DNA from: Variovorax sp. OAS795
GTDB lineage: Bacteria > Pseudomonadota > Gammaproteobacteria > Burkholderiales > Burkholderiaceae_C
Direction: 5' to 3'
Assembly (NCBI RefSeq): GCF_040546685.1
Contig: NZ_JBEPOH010000001.1
Location: forward strand, 124,001 to 188,000
Length of the DNA: 64,000 bases
A program made the position numbers and the translations under genes. Of this stretch, positions 18,647 to 27,847 are shown one piece after another (within the stretch, counting starts at the first letter, position 1; every line of letters begins with the position of its first letter). The notes under the pieces are model-generated. The model worked only from the letters and a program-made list of their open reading frames with translations. It had not been told where the DNA came from and ran no database searches.

Positions 18647-19075
18647 TCAGAACGGCTTGACGACCACCAGCACCACGATGCCCAGCAGCAGCAAGACCGG
18701 CAGTTCGTTGAACCAGCGGTACCACCGGTGGCTGCGCCCCTGGCCGCCAGCCACGAAGCGCCGCAGAAGCACGCCGCAGCCATGGTGATAGCCGATGGCG
18801 GCCAGCACCAGCGCCAGCTTGGCATGCATCCAGCCGTTGCCCGGGCCGCGCCCGATGCCATAGCCCAGCCAGAGCCAGAGGCCGAAAGCCAAGGCCGGGA
18901 TCGCCAGGAAGGTCGTGAACCGCAGCAGCTTGCGCGCCATCAGCAGCAAGCGCTCACGTTCGGCGACGGACTCCGGCGGCACCATCGCCAGGTTGACGAA
19001 GATCCGCGGCAGGTAGAACAAGCCCGCGAACCAGCTCGCAATGAAGACGATGTGAAAAGATTTGACCCAGAGCAT
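18647..19075 (-). CDS. hemJ: HemJ-type protoporphyrinogen IX oxidase
   Basis: A 142-residue membrane protein with four helices. It begins MLWVKSFHIVFIASWFAGL, with the conserved histidine, and YLPRIFVNLA, and contains WMHAKLALV with the conserved lysine; these are signatures of HemJ, which oxidises protoporphyrinogen IX in haem synthesis. The divergent neighbour is hemB, another haem gene, which supports the call. CopD-like annotation is sometimes given to this family. I chose the ATG at 19075, which gives the canonical length; the upstream open frame runs through an RNA-like intergenic region. Confidence 0.9.
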   Translation of the reverse strand: MLWVKSFHIVFIASWFAGLFYLPRIFVNLAMVPPESVAERERLLLMARKLLRFTTFLAIPALAFGLWLWLGYGIGRGPGNGWMHAKLALVLAAIGYHHGCGVLLRRFVAGGQGRSHRWYRWFNELPVLLLLGIVVLVVVKPF

Positions 19076-19169
19076 GGCCGGCAGTTTAGTGGCCGGCCGC
19101 GCCCTTCCTGCCTTTGTCTGCGGCCGCGCACGCTGCGGGCACAAATCCCGGCGCCTGCACGCTGCAGGC

Positions 19170-19272
19170 AAAAAAAAGCCCGACGTCTGCACGCCGGGCT
19201 GGGAAGCCCTTTTGCTGTCACACATCAAGGCACCCGCTCAGGGAGGAAAAGCGGGGAGCGGCAAGCCGCCCG
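19170..19272 (-). ncRNA. Candidate small RNA or hemJ leader attenuator (about 103 nt)
   Basis: Predicted transcript from about 19272 to the T-run at 19170. The 3' end is an intrinsic terminator: AGCCCG/CGGGCT arms (plus an inner three-pair CGT/ACG) followed by eight T. A second hairpin has arms CCGCT/AGCGG (19250-19254 and 19234-19238 on the plus strand) around a loop with TTCCTCCCTG, complementary to a ribosome binding site. A 5' hairpin GCGGG...CCCGC shares bases with it, so the two are mutually exclusive. It is preceded by a good promoter. I do not recognise a known RNA family. It may be a free trans-acting RNA or a leader that controls read-through into hemJ 95 bases further on. Confidence 0.65.
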
Positions 19273-19278
19273 CTGCAG

Positions 19279-20464
<1,186 letters not shown>

Positions 20465-20530
20465 CTTGCTGCCCGGGGCACCCGCGGCGCGAGCCCGGGC
20501 GGCAATCACAGAGAGCAACAAGGCAGGCCC

Positions 20531-21691
20531 ATGCGCATCATCGAAATCAACCGCTCGCAGGTGAGCGAGCACCCGGCGCTGGCGCCGCTCACGGTGCCGG
20601 GCGCCTGCGGCGCGCCGAGCTATCTCTGGATCTCGCTGACGCGGGACGAGTTCCGCACCGCGCTGCCGGAAGTCCAGCAGATCCTGCAGACGCTCTGCCT
20701 CACCCAGCTGGTCGACCTGCACGTGGCGGACCTGCTCAATGACCAGTTGCCTTCGCATTTCGACTACACCTCCAAATACGACGTGCTGGTGTTCCGGCGC
20801 CTTGCCAGCGGCCCGGGCCAACCAGCGCCGGGCAACGGCAACGGCAAGGGCGCCAGCGCCGGCGAGCCACCGCTGGCGGGCCGGCGCGGACCGCCGGTGC
20901 TGCGCCGGGTCGACACCCGTCCGGTCGGCTTCGCCGTCTTCGACCGCGTGCTGCTGTCGGTCCACCCTGAAGACGGCGCGGTGCGCGACGCCTTCGCGGC
21001 CCGGCTGCTCGCGGCCGGCTCGCCGGACGGCCATGGCGCGCCGGCGCTCGACGTGCGCGCCACCTCGGCGCGCGTGCCCACAGGCACCGCCGACCTGATG
21101 CTTCGCGTCATCAACCAGATCGTCGACGGCTACCTGGACATGCGCCGCGAACTCACGCGCCAGCTCGACCACTGGCAGACCGAACTGATCGATCCGCGCA
21201 GCCGCTTCACCAACTGGGGCGCGCTGATGGAAGCGCGCCAGTCGCTGCACCACCTGGACGAGATATGCCAGGACCAGCGCGCCGCCATCCAGGACTGGAT
21301 CGATTCACTCGAAACCCTGCCGCCGCCCAAGGGCGAGACCGAGCAGCGCGAGCGCGACCTGGTCATGGTGCGAAGCCGCGACGTGCTGGAGCACATCGAG
21401 CGCGTGGTGCACCACGTGCGCCGGCTCGAGCAGAACGCCGAAACGGCGGTGCAGATGCACTTCAGCGTCCAGGGCCACCGCGCGAACGACATCATGCGGG
21501 TGCTCACCGCGCTGACCGCCATCTTCCTGCCGCTCAACCTCATTGCCGGCATCTTCGGCATGAACTTCGAGTTCATTCCGCTGGTGCACAAGGCGGACGG
21601 ATTCTGGATCGCGATGAGCGCGATGCTGGTCATTGCGCTGGTGCTGGTGGTGGTCTTCTGGCGCAAGCGCTACCTCGCGCGAACGCGCTGA
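20531..21691 (+). CDS. corA: CorA-family magnesium/divalent cation channel
   Basis: A 386-residue inner-membrane protein. A long N-terminal cytosolic domain is followed by two C-terminal helices (VLTALTAIFLPLNLIAGIFG and ISMLVIALVLVVVF-like) with the signature GMNFE between them. The N-terminal domain carries a low-complexity Gly/Pro/Asn-rich insert around residues 93-122, which explains the length above the usual 316-350. Transport of Mg, Co or Ni is known for the family; the exact ion is not shown. It starts 66 bases after hemB and ends at a terminator. Confidence 0.93.
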   Translation: MRIIEINRSQVSEHPALAPLTVPGACGAPSYLWISLTRDEFRTALPEVQQILQTLCLTQLVDLHVADLLNDQLPSHFDYTSKYDVLVFRRLASGPGQPAPGNGNGKGASAGEPPLAGRRGPPVLRRVDTRPVGFAVFDRVLLSVHPEDGAVRDAFAARLLAAGSPDGHGAPALDVRATSARVPTGTADLMLRVINQIVDGYLDMRRELTRQLDHWQTELIDPRSRFTNWGALMEARQSLHHLDEICQDQRAAIQDWIDSLETLPPPKGETEQRERDLVMVRSRDVLEHIERVVHHVRRLEQNAETAVQMHFSVQGHRANDIMRVLTALTAIFLPLNLIAGIFGMNFEFIPLVHKADGFWIAMSAMLVIALVLVVVFWRKRYLARTR

Positions 21692-21715
21692 ACGCGCGAA
21701 CGCCGGTCCCAATAG

Positions 21716-21741
21716 AAAAGCCACGCAGGAGCGTGGCTTTT
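21716..21741. terminator. Bidirectional terminator between corA and the small exported protein
   Basis: AAAAGCCACGC-AGGA-GCGTGGCTTTT, a perfect stem with A/T flanks on both sides, placed between convergent genes. Confidence 0.9.
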
Positions 21742-21781
21742 CCGTTCCAGCGGCCCCTCGGGGCCAGCCTTCTTCGACGGC

Positions 21782-22150
21782 TTACTTGGCGACGGCGCCC
21801 GAGCCTTGTTGGGCCTGCACGCGTGCGTCCATCGGGTGGGGCATGGTCGAGAGGACCTTGCTGTTGACGCGCGAACCCGAGCTCACGTTCTGGTCGGGCG
21901 CGTAGGCGGTACGGACCGCTTCGGCTTCGACGAGCGAACGGTCCTTCGACACGGCCACCGTTTCCGGGCCGCGCGAACCGCGGGTCACGTTCTGGTTCGG
22001 AGCCGATGCGGTGCGCACGGCTTCGGCGTTCACTTCGTCGCGGCTCTTGGTCGAGATGGCGGTGTTCACGCCGTCGTAGGTTTCTGCCTGGGCGCCGGTG
22101 GCGGCGAGGAGGGTCAGGGCGGCGGCGGCGAGGATGTGCGAGGTCTTCAT
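21782..22150 (-). CDS. Small exported protein with two internal repeats
   Basis: A 122-residue protein with a signal peptide (MKTSHILAAAALTLLAATGAQA). The mature part contains two imperfect copies of a 25-30 residue unit: EVNAEAVRTASAPNQNVTRGSRG and LVEAEAVRTAYAPDQNVSSGSR. I do not recognise a function; it resembles short periplasmic proteins abundant in Burkholderiales. The ATG at 22150 is chosen because it begins the signal peptide. It is divergent from the LysR gene at 22398. Confidence 0.8.
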   Translation of the reverse strand: MKTSHILAAAALTLLAATGAQAETYDGVNTAISTKSRDEVNAEAVRTASAPNQNVTRGSRGPETVAVSKDRSLVEAEAVRTAYAPDQNVSSGSRVNSKVLSTMPHPMDARVQAQQGSGAVAK

Positions 22151-22264
22151 TTCAGTTCCTTGTGTTCGTTGGATGGTTCGTCCACCAGGCTTGCTCGTTC
22201 GCTCACCTGTGCGGCGAGTTTCCGACTGAAACAACAGTGCGGAACGCGCGGAACAGAGACACCG

Positions 22265-22283
22265 TGTTTCCTCTATTGAAACA
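22265..22283. promoter_or_regulatory. Candidate LysR-type operator
   Basis: TGTTTC-N7-GAAACA, a perfect inverted repeat in the divergent spacer upstream of the LysR gene. The GAAACAATG half recurs near 22378. It fits the T-N11-A pattern of LysR-type binding sites. Confidence 0.45.
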
Positions 22284-22397
22284 ATGACAGTTCAAAGGCG
22301 TGCACGCGATGGTGGGCGCCCGGCGCCGTCCGGATGTCCGGCTTCCTGGAGAATTCGGGCACGCCGGCGCAGGAACGGAAACAATGGGCACTTTGAC

Positions 22398-23303
22398 ATG
22401 GACAGTCTCGATCTGATCAGAACCTTCCGGGAGGTGGCCTCGCAAGGCAGCTTCTCGCATGCGGCCAAGAAGCTGGACATGTCCAAAGCCACGGTCAGCA
22501 AATACGTGGCGGAACTCGAAACGCGCTTTGGCGTGCGCCTTCTCAACCGCTCCACGCGATCGGTGAGCCTGACCGACGCCGGGCAGCTGCTGCTGGAACG
22601 CAGCACGCCGGTGCTCGAGATGGTGGAGCTCACGCAGGCCGAACTGCAGGAGCGCGCGAGCCAGCCCGGTGGGCGCCTGCGCATCTCGGCTCCCCACGGC
22701 ATGGGCAACGGCGAGTTCCCGGGCCTCCTGGCCGACTTCATGCGCTACTACCCGGATGTGAGCATCAGCCTGCAGCTGACCAATCGCGCGGTGGACCTCG
22801 CGGAAGAAGGCATCGACGTGGACATCCGCAGCGGCCCGGTCGCCGATGCCAACCTCATCGTGCGCAAGCTGATGCTCATGGAGATGGTGGTCTGCGCATC
22901 GCCGGTCTACTGGAAGAAGCACGGCAAGCCCGCGCATCCGCGCGATCTTGCCGCGCACGAGGCGCTCACCCATTCGCTGCTCGGTGCCCAGCCGGTCTGG
23001 CGCTTCGACGAAGCCGGCGAGCCGCTGGACGTGGCCGTCAAGAGCCGCATGGACTGCACCGAGGGCGCGCCGCTGATCCGCGTCGCGATGCGCGGCTTCG
23101 GCGTGATCTACCTGCCTTCCATCCTCGTGCAGTCGCACATCGACGAGGGCGAGCTGGTGCCGGTGCTGCAGGACTACGCGCGCAAGGACATGTGGCTCTC
23201 GGCCGCGTACCTGCAGCGGCGCCACAACAGCGCGGCCCTGCGCGCGCTGCTCGACTTTCTACAGACCCGCGTCGGCAAGGGGCCGGGCGCGAAACGCAAA
23301 TAG
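22398..23303 (+). CDS. LysR-family transcriptional regulator
   Basis: A 301-residue regulator. The N-terminal winged helix is MDSLDLIRTFREVASQGSFSHAAKKLDMSKATVSKYVAELE, followed by RLLNRSTRSVSLTDAG; the C-terminal part is the periplasmic-binding-like co-inducer domain. The branch resembles DsdC/AaeR-like regulators often annotated CrgA-type, whose targets are usually adjacent. Possible targets are the divergent exported protein or the downstream hydrolase. The ATG at 22398 gives the standard family start; the open frame upstream is not conserved-looking. Confidence 0.92.
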   Translation: MDSLDLIRTFREVASQGSFSHAAKKLDMSKATVSKYVAELETRFGVRLLNRSTRSVSLTDAGQLLLERSTPVLEMVELTQAELQERASQPGGRLRISAPHGMGNGEFPGLLADFMRYYPDVSISLQLTNRAVDLAEEGIDVDIRSGPVADANLIVRKLMLMEMVVCASPVYWKKHGKPAHPRDLAAHEALTHSLLGAQPVWRFDEAGEPLDVAVKSRMDCTEGAPLIRVAMRGFGVIYLPSILVQSHIDEGELVPVLQDYARKDMWLSAAYLQRRHNSAALRALLDFLQTRVGKGPGAKRK

Positions 23304-23305
23304 AA

Positions 23306-23329
23306 AAACCCGGCAGGGCCGGGCTTTTT
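23306..23329. terminator. Terminator between the LysR gene and dienelactone hydrolase
   Basis: CCCGGC-AGG-GCCGGG stem with AAAA before it and CTTTTT after it, placed right behind the LysR stop and between convergent genes. It can act in both directions. Confidence 0.85.
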
Positions 23330-23343
23330 ATTGCAGGCGTCGT

Positions 23344-24027
23344 TCAGCCGACGTGCTTGGCAAAGAATTCCAGCGTGCGGGTGCGCGCGAGCGTGGCGGC
23401 CTCGGCGTTGTAGGAGCCGCGCTGGTCGCAGTTGAAGCCGTGGCCAGATTCGTAGACATGCACCTGCACCTCCGGATGCGCCTTCTTGAAGGCCTCGATG
23501 GTGTCCAGCGGAATCCAGTGGTCCTGGTTGCCGAAGTGCGCCAGCACCGGCACCTTGGGCTGGCGCGCGGTTTCTTCCGGCGTGGTCATGCCCCCGCCGT
23601 AGTAAGGTGCCGCGGCCGCGATGCCCGGAACCAGGCTCGCGGCGCGCCAGACCAGGAGGCCGCCCCAGCAGTAGCCCACGATGCCCACCTTGCCGGCCTT
23701 GGCCGCATAGGCCACGGCGGCTTCGACGTCCTGCAGCACGCCGGGCGCGGGCAGCGCCTCGACCGCGGTCTTCAGCGCGAAGCCGGCCTTCATGTCGTCG
23801 TCGCTGTAGCCGAGCTCGACGCCGGGCTTCACGCGATGGAAGGTGGACGGAGAAACGGCAAGGTAGCCGTCCGCCGCATAGCCGTCGGCCACCGAGCGGA
23901 TGTGCGAGTTGACGCCGAAGATTTCCGGCACCACGACCACGGCGCCGCGCGGCTTGCCGGCAGGCTCGGCCACGTAGGCTGGAAAGACGAAGCCGTCCTT
24001 TGCGGTGAGATCGATGAATTGGCCCAT
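23344..24027 (-). CDS. Dienelactone hydrolase family protein
   Basis: A 227-residue soluble hydrolase. The nucleophile is a cysteine in GYCWGGLL, the acid is in FGNQDHWIP and the base in YESGHGFNCDQRGSY, the triad of carboxymethylenebutenolidase. The family opens dienelactones in chloroaromatic and catechol breakdown, but many members have other substrates. The HCCA isomerase-like gene lies 51 bases upstream on the same strand, hinting at a role in aromatic breakdown. Confidence 0.92.
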   Translation of the reverse strand: MGQFIDLTAKDGFVFPAYVAEPAGKPRGAVVVVPEIFGVNSHIRSVADGYAADGYLAVSPSTFHRVKPGVELGYSDDDMKAGFALKTAVEALPAPGVLQDVEAAVAYAAKAGKVGIVGYCWGGLLVWRAASLVPGIAAAAPYYGGGMTTPEETARQPKVPVLAHFGNQDHWIPLDTIEAFKKAHPEVQVHVYESGHGFNCDQRGSYNAEAATLARTRTLEFFAKHVG

Positions 24028-24078
24028 GGTTGTCTGCTCCTTGAATTTGCGAATGACCGATCGAAGAGGTGTGTCGCG

Positions 24079-24684
24079 CTAGCGCTCGTCCTGGAGCTTG
24101 CGCGCGACGAAATCGAGCCGGTCCTGGCCCCAGAATATCTCGCCGTCGATGACATAGCTCGGCGCGCCGAACACCTGGATGTCGATCGCTTCCTGGGTGT
24201 AGGCCTCATAGCGCTCCTGCACGGCCTGGCTCAGCGACTGCTCCGTGCGCTTGGGCGGCAGGCCGCATTCGGCGACCAGGGCCTCGAGCACCTTCGGATC
24301 GCCGATGTTGCGCTCCTGCACCCAGACCGCGGCCAATACCGCGCCGCACACCCGCATGGCCACGTCGGTGCCGTCGTGCAGGTCCACGGCGATGATCAGC
24401 CGCGCCGCATCGTCGCCCGAGACGGGAAAGAATTTCGGCTTGAGGTTGAGCGGCAGGCCGAGGTGGCGCGAAAAGCGCGCCAGTTCGACCAGCCGGTAGG
24501 CCTGGCGCTGCGGTGCCCGCTTGCCGAGCGGCAGTCCGCCCGAGATCGGATAGACGCTGCCCAGGTCCACCGGCCGGATGCGCACCGTGGCGCCCGCCGC
24601 TGCCGCGATGTCGGCGAAGCGGGCATGCCCCAGGTAGGTCCAGGGGCTTTGCGGCGCAAAGTAATAGTCGATCGTGTGGCTCAT
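24079..24684 (-). CDS. 2-hydroxychromene-2-carboxylate isomerase-like protein (DsbA/kappa-GST fold)
   Basis: A 201-residue protein of the thioredoxin-fold DsbA clan without a CxxC. The segment IDYYFAPQSPWTYLGHARF has the serine used by kappa-class GSTs and HCCA isomerases for glutathione activation, and the C-terminal VFGAPSYVIDGEIFWGQDRLDF is typical. It probably uses glutathione to isomerise an aromatic-derived intermediate. The ATG at 24684 starts MSHTIDYYF; an upstream open frame has no ribosome site. Divergent from the dehydrogenase at 24758. Confidence 0.9.
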   Translation of the reverse strand: MSHTIDYYFAPQSPWTYLGHARFADIAAAAGATVRIRPVDLGSVYPISGGLPLGKRAPQRQAYRLVELARFSRHLGLPLNLKPKFFPVSGDDAARLIIAVDLHDGTDVAMRVCGAVLAAVWVQERNIGDPKVLEALVAECGLPPKRTEQSLSQAVQERYEAYTQEAIDIQVFGAPSYVIDGEIFWGQDRLDFVARKLQDER

Positions 24685-24757
24685 CCGCGTGCCCTCGATG
24701 ATGTAATCCAAGCCAACGGTTTTAACTGACACGCAGTTTTTGTGCAGGAGGTCGGAA

Positions 24758-25504
24758 TTGGACCAGGTACTCTTGATCACCGGGGGCGGCCGCGGCATCG
24801 GCGCCGCCACCGCCTTGCTGGCGGCCCAGCGCGGCTACGCGGTGGCCGTCAATTACGCGAGCAACTCGCTGGCCGCCGACGAGGTGGTGCGCACCATCCG
24901 CGCGGGCGGCGGCACTGCGGTGGCCGTGCAGGCCGACGTGGGCGACGAGGCACAGGTGGCCGCCATGTTCCAGAAGGTCGACGCGCGGCTCGGCCGCCTC
25001 ACGGCGCTGGTCAACAACGCCGGGGTCGTCGACGTGCAGGCGCGTGTCGACGAAATGAGCGTGGCGCGGCTGGAACGCATGTTCCGCACCAACGTGATCG
25101 GCAGCTTCATCTGCGCCCGCGAAGCCGTTCGGCGCATGAGCACTCGCTACGGCGGTGCGGGCGGCGCCATCGTCAATATTTCCAGCGCCGCGGCGAGGCT
25201 TGGCTCGCCGGGCCAGTACGTCGACTACGCGGCCAGCAAGGGCGCCATCGACACCTTCACCATCGGCCTGGCCAAGGAAGTCGCCGCCGAGGGCATCCGC
25301 GTCAATGCGGTGCGGCCCGGCCTGATCGACACCGAGATCCACGCCTCCGGCGGCATGCCCGACCGCGCCTTCGAGCTGGCGCCCACCGTGCCGATGCAGC
25401 GCACCGGCAGCGCCGACGAGATTGCCGGCGCCATCCTGTGGCTGCTGTCCGAAGAGGCCAGCTACACCACCATGGCCCTGCTCGACGTGACCGGAGGGAG
25501 GTAA
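24758..25504 (+). CDS. Short-chain dehydrogenase/reductase
   Basis: A 248-residue NAD(P)-dependent oxidoreductase. The cofactor motif is TGGGRGIG near the N-terminus, NNAG follows at about residue 88, and the catalytic residues are in NISSAAARLGSPGQYVDYAASKGA (Ser, Tyr and Lys). Substrate unknown. The start is a TTG at 24758: AGGAGG lies six bases upstream and the next ATG is far inside the fold, so the evidence for this start is good. The MarC gene begins two bases after its stop. Confidence 0.92.
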   Translation: MDQVLLITGGGRGIGAATALLAAQRGYAVAVNYASNSLAADEVVRTIRAGGGTAVAVQADVGDEAQVAAMFQKVDARLGRLTALVNNAGVVDVQARVDEMSVARLERMFRTNVIGSFICAREAVRRMSTRYGGAGGAIVNISSAAARLGSPGQYVDYAASKGAIDTFTIGLAKEVAAEGIRVNAVRPGLIDTEIHASGGMPDRAFELAPTVPMQRTGSADEIAGAILWLLSEEASYTTMALLDVTGGR

Positions 25505-25505
25505 G

Positions 25506-26159
25506 TTGAGTACCTCGATGGACCTGATCAAGCCGCTGGTCACGCTGGTGGCCATCGTCAACCCGCTGGCCATCGTGCCCTTCTTCATCCACTACACGCA
25601 GGGCTATTCCGATGCGCAGCGCCGGCACACGGTGCGCATGTCGGCGTTCAGCGCCTTCGTCGTGATCGCGGTCAGCGCACTGATCGGGCTGCAACTGCTG
25701 GCATTCTTCGGCATCTCGATTGCGAGCTTCCAGGTGGGCGGCGGACTGCTGCTGCTCATGAGCTCGCTCTCGATGCTCAATGCACAGCCGGCCGAGAGCA
25801 AGACCAACGTCGAGGAGCTGCGCGCCACCGAGGTCAAGGCCTCGATGGGCGCATCCATCGCGGTGGTGCCGCTCACCATTCCGCTGCTCACCGGCCCGGC
25901 CACCATATCGACCGTGGTGATCTATGCCGACAAGACGCAGCACCTGTGGGAGCTGGGGTTGCTGGTGGGCTACGGCGTGGTGGTGGCGCTGGCCACCGCG
26001 CTGGCGTTCTCGCTCGCGCAGCCGATCGCGCGCGTGCTCGGCAAGACCGGCATCAACATCATGACGCGGCTCATGGGGCTGATCCTCGCGGCGCTGGCGG
26101 TCGAGGTCATGGCCGACGGGCTCGGCAAGCTGTTTCCGATACTGCAGCGCGTGGGCTAG
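25506..26159 (+). CDS. MarC-family integral membrane protein
   Basis: A 217-residue protein with six predicted helices. The two inverted halves show NPLAIVPFFIHYT and PLTIPLLTGPATIST, the characteristic motifs of the MarC family. Its transported substrate is not established. The start is either TTG at 25506, placed behind a GGAGGGAGG tract at the end of the preceding gene, or the ATG at 25518, which has longer spacing. The arrangement suggests translational coupling to the dehydrogenase. Confidence 0.9.
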   Translation: MSTSMDLIKPLVTLVAIVNPLAIVPFFIHYTQGYSDAQRRHTVRMSAFSAFVVIAVSALIGLQLLAFFGISIASFQVGGGLLLLMSSLSMLNAQPAESKTNVEELRATEVKASMGASIAVVPLTIPLLTGPATISTVVIYADKTQHLWELGLLVGYGVVVALATALAFSLAQPIARVLGKTGINIMTRLMGLILAALAVEVMADGLGKLFPILQRVG

Positions 26160-26166
26160 TGCCCGT

Positions 26167-26628
26167 TCAGGCCAGCATCTTCTCGAGGATTTTCCAGTGC
26201 GCGGGCTCGACCGGCGTGATCGACAGCCGGTTCCCCTTGCGCAGCACCACCAGGTCGGCCAGCTCGGGCCTGGCGCGCAGTTCGGGCAGCGCCAGGAGCC
26301 GCGTCTTGCGGACGGCCTGCACGTCGACCAGCAGCCAGCGCGGATCGTCCTTCTTCGAGGCCGGGTCGTAGTACGGCGACTTCGGGTCGAATTGCGTCGG
26401 GTCGGGCTTGATGCCCGAGGCCACGCGCGCAAGGCCCGCGATGCCGGGCTCGGGGCAGCTCGAGTGATAGAACAGCACGCCGTCGCCGACCTTCATGCCG
26501 TCGCGCATGAAGTTGCGTGCCTGGTAGTTGCGCACGCCGGTCCAGGCCACCGTGGCGTTGGGCGCGGCAAGCGCGTCGTCGATCGAGACCTCGCCGGGCT
26601 CGGATTTCATCAACCAGTAATTGGGCAT
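26167..26628 (-). CDS. EVE-domain protein
   Basis: A 153-residue protein that is entirely an EVE domain: MPNYWLMKSEPGEVSIDDAL, WTGVRNYQARNFMRDGMKVGDGVLFYHSS, and VDVQAVRKT. EVE domains belong to the PUA-like fold and bind modified cytosine or RNA bases. The closest described relatives are the stand-alone Thyn1-like proteins. It is convergent with marC and lies nine bases after the livK-like stop region's beginning on the same strand. Confidence 0.93.
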   Translation of the reverse strand: MPNYWLMKSEPGEVSIDDALAAPNATVAWTGVRNYQARNFMRDGMKVGDGVLFYHSSCPEPGIAGLARVASGIKPDPTQFDPKSPYYDPASKKDDPRWLLVDVQAVRKTRLLALPELRARPELADLVVLRKGNRLSITPVEPAHWKILEKMLA

Positions 26629-26636
26629 GGTGCCCG

Positions 26637-27803
26637 TTATGGTGTCACATAGTCAGACACCACCACCCACTTTCCGTCCTTGATTTGCGACAGGCGCGAC
26701 TGGTCGTTGCCCAGGCGCTTGGTGGCGGTGTAGCTGCTCTTGGGGCTGCCGAACATGTCGGGCTCGAAGGTCATGCTGTCCATCGCCTTGATGAAGCTGT
26801 CGGTCGTGAGGTTCGGGCCCGCCTTCTGCGCCGCCTTGATGAACGAATCGATGATCACGTAGCCATACACCGAGAACACGGTCGGGTCTTCGTTGAACTT
26901 GGTCTTGTACTTGTTGGCCCAGAAGCGCAGCGGCTGCGACTGCTCGTCGGTGTACGGGTTCTGCACCGTCATGGTGGCGTAGACACCGTCCATCGCCTTG
27001 CCGCCGAGCTTGTGGATCAGGTCGGTATAGGAGGCGCTGGAGCCCAGGAAGGTCGGGTTGAAGCCCGTCTTGCGCGCCTCGCCCACGGTGCCGATGGTTT
27101 CGCGGATGATGGTGCCGAGCACCACGAGGTCGCAGTTGGCGGCCTTCATCTTCGCCACCTGCGAGCTGAAGTCGGTGGCGCCGCGCTTGAAGGAGGTCTT
27201 CTCGGCCAGTTCCATGTCCGCCGCCTTCAGGCCCGCCTCGGCACCGCGCTGCACCTCGAGCCCGAACTCGTCGTCCTGGTAGATGGTGCAGACCTTCTTC
27301 GCGCCCTTCTCCTTGATCATCTTGGGAAGGGCCAGGCGGATCTGGTCGTAGTAGGTGGCCGCGAAAGAGTACTTGAGCCGGTTCAGCGGCTCGTACATTT
27401 CGCGCGCCGCGGTGATCGGCATGAAGTTGACGATGTTCTTCTCGAACTGCACCGGCATGGCCGCCATGTTCTGCGCCGTGCCGATGTGGCCGGCCATGAT
27501 GAAGATCTTCTCCTGGTTCACCAGCTTCTGCGCCGCGAGCACGGCTTTCTTCGGGTCGTAGCCCGAGTCCTCGACGAAGAGCTTGAGCTTGCGCCCGTTG
27601 ATGTTGCCCTGCTCGTTGAGTTCGTCCACGCGCAGCTGCATGCCGTTGCGCGCCTGCTTGCCGAAGCCCGCGAGCGGCCCCGACAGGTCCTGGATGGTGC
27701 CGATGCGGATCTCGTCCTTGCTGACGCCCTGTTGCTGCGCGGACGCGAAGGTTGCAGCGAGGCCCAGCACGGCCAGGCTCGCGACTGTCTTGAGCTTCAT
27801 CAT
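26637..27803 (-). CDS. livK: Branched-chain amino acid-type ABC transporter, periplasmic binding protein
   Basis: A 388-residue receptor with a signal peptide (MMKLKTVASLAVLGLAATFASA) and a type I periplasmic binding fold starting DEIRIGTIQDLSGPLAGFGKQARNGMQL. The segment after TSFKRGATDFSSQVAKMKAANCDLVVLG is typical of the Leu/Ile/Val family. In this cluster, with an acyl-CoA ligase in the operon, the ligand is more likely an organic or aromatic acid than an amino acid; that is inference. It is the last gene of the liv run. The start is the first of two adjacent ATGs. Confidence 0.9.
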   Translation of the reverse strand: MMKLKTVASLAVLGLAATFASAQQQGVSKDEIRIGTIQDLSGPLAGFGKQARNGMQLRVDELNEQGNINGRKLKLFVEDSGYDPKKAVLAAQKLVNQEKIFIMAGHIGTAQNMAAMPVQFEKNIVNFMPITAAREMYEPLNRLKYSFAATYYDQIRLALPKMIKEKGAKKVCTIYQDDEFGLEVQRGAEAGLKAADMELAEKTSFKRGATDFSSQVAKMKAANCDLVVLGTIIRETIGTVGEARKTGFNPTFLGSSASYTDLIHKLGGKAMDGVYATMTVQNPYTDEQSQPLRFWANKYKTKFNEDPTVFSVYGYVIIDSFIKAAQKAGPNLTTDSFIKAMDSMTFEPDMFGSPKSSYTATKRLGNDQSRLSQIKDGKWVVVSDYVTP

Positions 27804-27847
27804 TGCGTTGTCTCCTCGGGTTGACAAAAACGGTTCGGCGGTGCCCT

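Noticed and set aside
19170..19272. 6S RNA or SRP RNA identity for the hemJ-hemB RNA candidate
   Set aside because: It is too short for 6S RNA and lacks the GGAAGGAAGCAG-type SRP core. A loose TCCCTGAG match to 6S is not enough.
20471..20500. Terminator between hemB and corA
   Set aside because: GCCCGGG and CCCGGGC arms can pair, but the loop is long and no U-tract follows.
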